Source: Roseibium aggregatum (GTDB lineage: Bacteria > Pseudomonadota > Alphaproteobacteria > Rhizobiales > Stappiaceae). Taken from it: a stretch of 64,000 bases of DNA. The notes beneath the pieces were generated by a model. The model had not been told where the DNA came from, searched no databases, and worked only from the letters and a program-made list of their open reading frames with translations. The position numbers and the translations under genes were made by a program. The stretch covers positions 1 through 64,000 of the forward strand of contig NZ_JABFCZ010000023.1 of assembly GCF_014692675.1 (NCBI RefSeq), written 5' to 3'. Shown one piece after another: positions 61,913 to 64,000 of the stretch (position 1 is its first letter; each line of letters opens with the position of its first letter).

Positions 61913-63022
61913 ATGGCCGATTACGACCTGGAGCTTGTCAAGCTTCGCAAGGTTTATCCCGGCGGTACTGTTGCCGTCGAAGGCTTCGATCTGAGGGTCG
62001 AGCGGGGAGAGTTCATCTCCTTCGTCGGGCCGTCGGGTTGCGGCAAGACGACGACCCTGCGGATGATTGCCGGGCTCGAAAGCATCAGTGGCGGCGATCT
62101 CCTGATCCGCGGCCAGAACTTCACCCAGGTACCGACGGAACGGCGTCCGACCTCAACGATTTTCCAGAATTACGCGATCTTTCCGCATATGACCGTGCGC
62201 CAGAACATCGAGTTCGGGCTGCACGTCCGCAAGGTCGCTTCAGCCGACGTGAAGAAGCGTGTGGATTCCATCATCGACAAGCTGCAGCTCGGCGATATCG
62301 CCAACGCCAAGGAAGGCTCCCTGTCCGGCGGCCAGAAACAGCGCCTGGCTCTTGCGCGTGGCCTGGTTACGGAACCGGAGATCCTCCTGCTCGACGAACC
62401 GCTGGGCGCCCTGGACGCGAACCTGCGCAAATCGATCCAGGAAGAACTCAAGATTCTCCAGCGCGAGCTGAACATCACCTTCGTTTTCGTCACCCATGCC
62501 CAGTCGGAGGCCTTGAGCATGGGCGACCGGGTCGTCGTCATGAATTCCGGCAAGGTGGAGCAGATATCAGCACCGTTCGATCTCTACACCCGGCCGAAAT
62601 CGCCCTTCGTCGCCCGTTTCATCGGACGCAACAAGATCATCGAAGGCCAGCTCTCGGAGGCGGCAAACGGCCGGGCGGTGGTCAGGACCCGCTTCGGAAC
62701 GCTTTCCGGCGTGCCGTCCTTCGATACGTCGACGGCCTCGACCGATGCGAGGGTTCTGCTTGTGGCTCCTTCCGAATATGTCGATATCCTGCCGGCCGGA
62801 GCGCCGCAGGACGGTGGGCAGACCGACACCGTGTCCGGCCAGGTGAGCGCGATCGATGCTGTCGGCCAGTTCGTCTATGTCACGGTCCGCCTCGATGAAG
62901 ATCTGAGCATCCGCATAGAGACCCACCGGGAAAAGATCGGCCAACGCGGTATCGAAATTGGCGGTCAGGTCGACCTGCGCTGGCAGTCCGAGCGGGCGAC
63001 TGTCGTCCTGGAAGCTGCGTGA
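61913..63022 (+). CDS. PotA-like ABC ATPase, canonical
   Basis: A 369-residue importer ATPase with all motifs intact: Walker A GPSGCGKT (39-46), Q-loop IFQNYAIFPHMT, LSGGQKQR (137-144), Walker B LLLDEPLGALD and H-loop VTHAQSEAL (His about 195), followed by a TOBE domain. It is the second ATPase of an operon with only one permease pair, and may pair with the H-loop-deficient ATPase at 56161. Confidence 0.92.
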   Translation: MADYDLELVKLRKVYPGGTVAVEGFDLRVERGEFISFVGPSGCGKTTTLRMIAGLESISGGDLLIRGQNFTQVPTERRPTSTIFQNYAIFPHMTVRQNIEFGLHVRKVASADVKKRVDSIIDKLQLGDIANAKEGSLSGGQKQRLALARGLVTEPEILLLDEPLGALDANLRKSIQEELKILQRELNITFVFVTHAQSEALSMGDRVVVMNSGKVEQISAPFDLYTRPKSPFVARFIGRNKIIEGQLSEAANGRAVVRTRFGTLSGVPSFDTSTASTDARVLLVAPSEYVDILPAGAPQDGGQTDTVSGQVSAIDAVGQFVYVTVRLDEDLSIRIETHREKIGQRGIEIGGQVDLRWQSERATVVLEAA

Positions 63023-63028
63023 TTTGAG

Positions 63029-64000
63029 ATGCAGGACGTTGACCACCTGGCGCGCCAATCAGCGGCTTCGATTGCCCGGGCGCTGGCGGCCGGACAAGCC
63101 GACCCGGTCCGATTGACCGAGCACTGCCTGGAGAAGATCGGGCAGCAGACATCTCCCGTATTCCTGAATGTGACGGCGGACCGGGCACTTCGGGAGGCGG
63201 AGGCCGCTTTCAAGCGGCTGAAAGCCGGCAATCCGGCATCGCCGCTCGACGGTGTCCCCATGGCGTGGAAGGACCTTGTCGACTTCAAGGGTGAAACCAC
63301 GACGGCAGCCTCCGATATCTATCGCAACGCGGCGCCTGCCAGCGACGATGCCCCGGTCCTGGCCAATGCGACAAATGCGGGCATGATTGCCCTCGGCAAG
63401 GTCAATCTTTCGGAGTTCGCTTATTCGGGCCTCGGACTGAATCCGCATTTCGGCACGCCGTTGAACCCGCACGATCCGGTCACACCACGAGCGCCGGGCG
63501 GGTCTTCGTCGGCGTCAGCTGTTGCGGTCGCCTCCGGGCTCGCGCCCTGCGCAATCGGAACGGATACCGGCGGATCGATCCGTATTCCGGCCGCATTCAA
63601 CGGAGTGGTCGGCTGCAAGTCCTCCGAAGGCCGGATTCCCACGAAAGGCGTTTTCGCACTGTCGAAGACACTCGACACGGTCGGGCCGCTGGCCCGTTCC
63701 GTTGAGGATTGCGTCCTGCTCGACATGGTTCTTCGCGGTGCGGTGACGACGCCGGTAAGGCGGATTCCGGCGGAGACTCTCAGGATCTTCGTTCCGGAGA
63801 CCGTTGTCCTCGACGATCTCGAGCCTGCCGTTGCCGAAAATTTCGAAAACAGTCTGTCGCGTCTGGAGCGCGCGGGAGCGCGCCTCACCAGAGGCCCCTT
63901 GCCGGAATTCACAGAAGCGGCGCGCCTTGCCGAAGAAGCCGGATCGATCACCGCTGCGGAAGCCTATGTGGAACACCGCGACCTGGTCGACGGGCCGCAG
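63029..64000 (+). CDS. amidase-signature-family hydrolase (5' part, runs off window)
   Basis: 324 codons are visible from ATG 63029; the gene continues past 64000. Catalytic triad of the amidase signature family is present: Lys81 (MAWKDLVD), cis-Ser in APGGSSSASAVAVASG (about 159-161) and nucleophilic Ser183 in GTDTGGSIRIPAAF. These enzymes hydrolyse carboxamides (compare allophanate hydrolase, AtzF, GatA). It is co-directional with the ATPase gene 6 bp upstream, so the operon ends in amide hydrolysis. Confidence 0.92.
   Translation, partial: MQDVDHLARQSAASIARALAAGQADPVRLTEHCLEKIGQQTSPVFLNVTADRALREAEAAFKRLKAGNPASPLDGVPMAWKDLVDFKGETTTAASDIYRNAAPASDDAPVLANATNAGMIALGKVNLSEFAYSGLGLNPHFGTPLNPHDPVTPRAPGGSSSASAVAVASGLAPCAIGTDTGGSIRIPAAFNGVVGCKSSEGRIPTKGVFALSKTLDTVGPLARSVEDCVLLDMVLRGAVTTPVRRIPAETLRIFVPETVVLDDLEPAVAENFENSLSRLERAGARLTRGPLPEFTEAARLAEEAGSITAAEAYVEHRDLVDGPQ

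Noticed and set aside
1-64000. CRISPR arrays, rRNA genes, intact tRNA genes, riboswitches
   Set aside because: No regularly spaced direct repeats of CRISPR type, no rRNA-like sequence, no complete cloverleaf and no known riboswitch core were seen on reading through.

Overview
The window looks like chromosomal DNA of a GC-rich alphaproteobacterium. The taxon is inferred from gene content: DUF1127-type small protein, BLUF photoreceptor, many periplasmic-binding-protein transporters, several CO-dehydrogenase-like molybdenum hydroxylases, and Rhizobiales/Rhodobacterales-style IS3, IS5 and IS66 elements. A marine Stappiaceae/Rhodobacteraceae-type heterotroph is plausible but unproven. Almost everything that is not mobile DNA is catabolism plus its dedicated uptake and regulation.

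Layout. (1) 1-6.1 kb is mobile-element scar tissue: a possible IS21-type end, a hipBA toxin-antitoxin pair with four regularly spaced operator-like palindromes, an IS5-type transposase fragment fused to a broken tyrosine-recombinase-like gene, an excisionase-like HTH gene, a 55-residue ORF, an unknown 270-residue protein, a tRNA-Met(CAU)-like remnant that may be an attachment site, and an IS3 element whose transposase is broken by a 4-bp duplication. (2) 6.5-7.3 kb holds a small DUF1127-like gene and a BLUF protein. (3) 7.4-24.6 kb is one long plus-strand catabolic locus: IclR regulator, zinc alcohol dehydrogenase, XdhD-like molybdenum hydroxylase (Mo subunit split in two), tripartite tricarboxylate transporter TctCBA, IolD-like ThDP hydrolase, aldehyde dehydrogenase, IlvD/Edd dehydratase, and proton-translocating transhydrogenase PntAB. 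It lies between IS3 material on both sides. (4) 24.7-25.1 kb holds two truncated IS3 fragments. (5) 25.3-32.7 kb: a ROK-type repressor diverges from a sigma-54-like promoter and a UrtA-like binding protein. The following UrtB-like gene is fused in frame to the C-terminal half of a sodium:solute symporter, then come an iron alcohol dehydrogenase and a succinate-semialdehyde dehydrogenase (possibly 4-hydroxybutyrate use). (6) 33.1-35.6 kb is an IS66 element with an exact 8-bp target duplication.

(7) 47.4-33.1 kb on the minus strand is a TetR-controlled operon: binding protein, two permeases, ATPase, CoxM/S/L-type molybdenum hydroxylase, a beta-hydroxyacid-dehydrogenase-family reductase, CoxG, and an M20 amidohydrolase whose last nine codons were cut off by the IS66 insertion. 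Two copies of a palindrome centred on TCGTCAATTGACGA flank tetR. (8) 48.1-54.9 kb: a LysR regulator diverges from PxpA, a biotin carrier, biotin carboxylase, PxpB, PxpC and a binding-protein homologue without a signal peptide. This has the parts of a multi-subunit relative of urea carboxylase. (9) 54.9-64 kb: a GntR/FCD regulator with two winged helices diverges from a spermidine/putrescine-type transporter with two different ATPases (one lacking the H-loop histidine), two SDR dehydrogenases, a Tat-exported binding protein, and an amidase running off the end.

Taken together, regions 7-9 suggest import, oxidation and amide/lactam hydrolysis of nitrogen-containing compounds; region 3 suggests oxidation of a sugar-acid or cyclitol-like compound. 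Substrates are inferences only.
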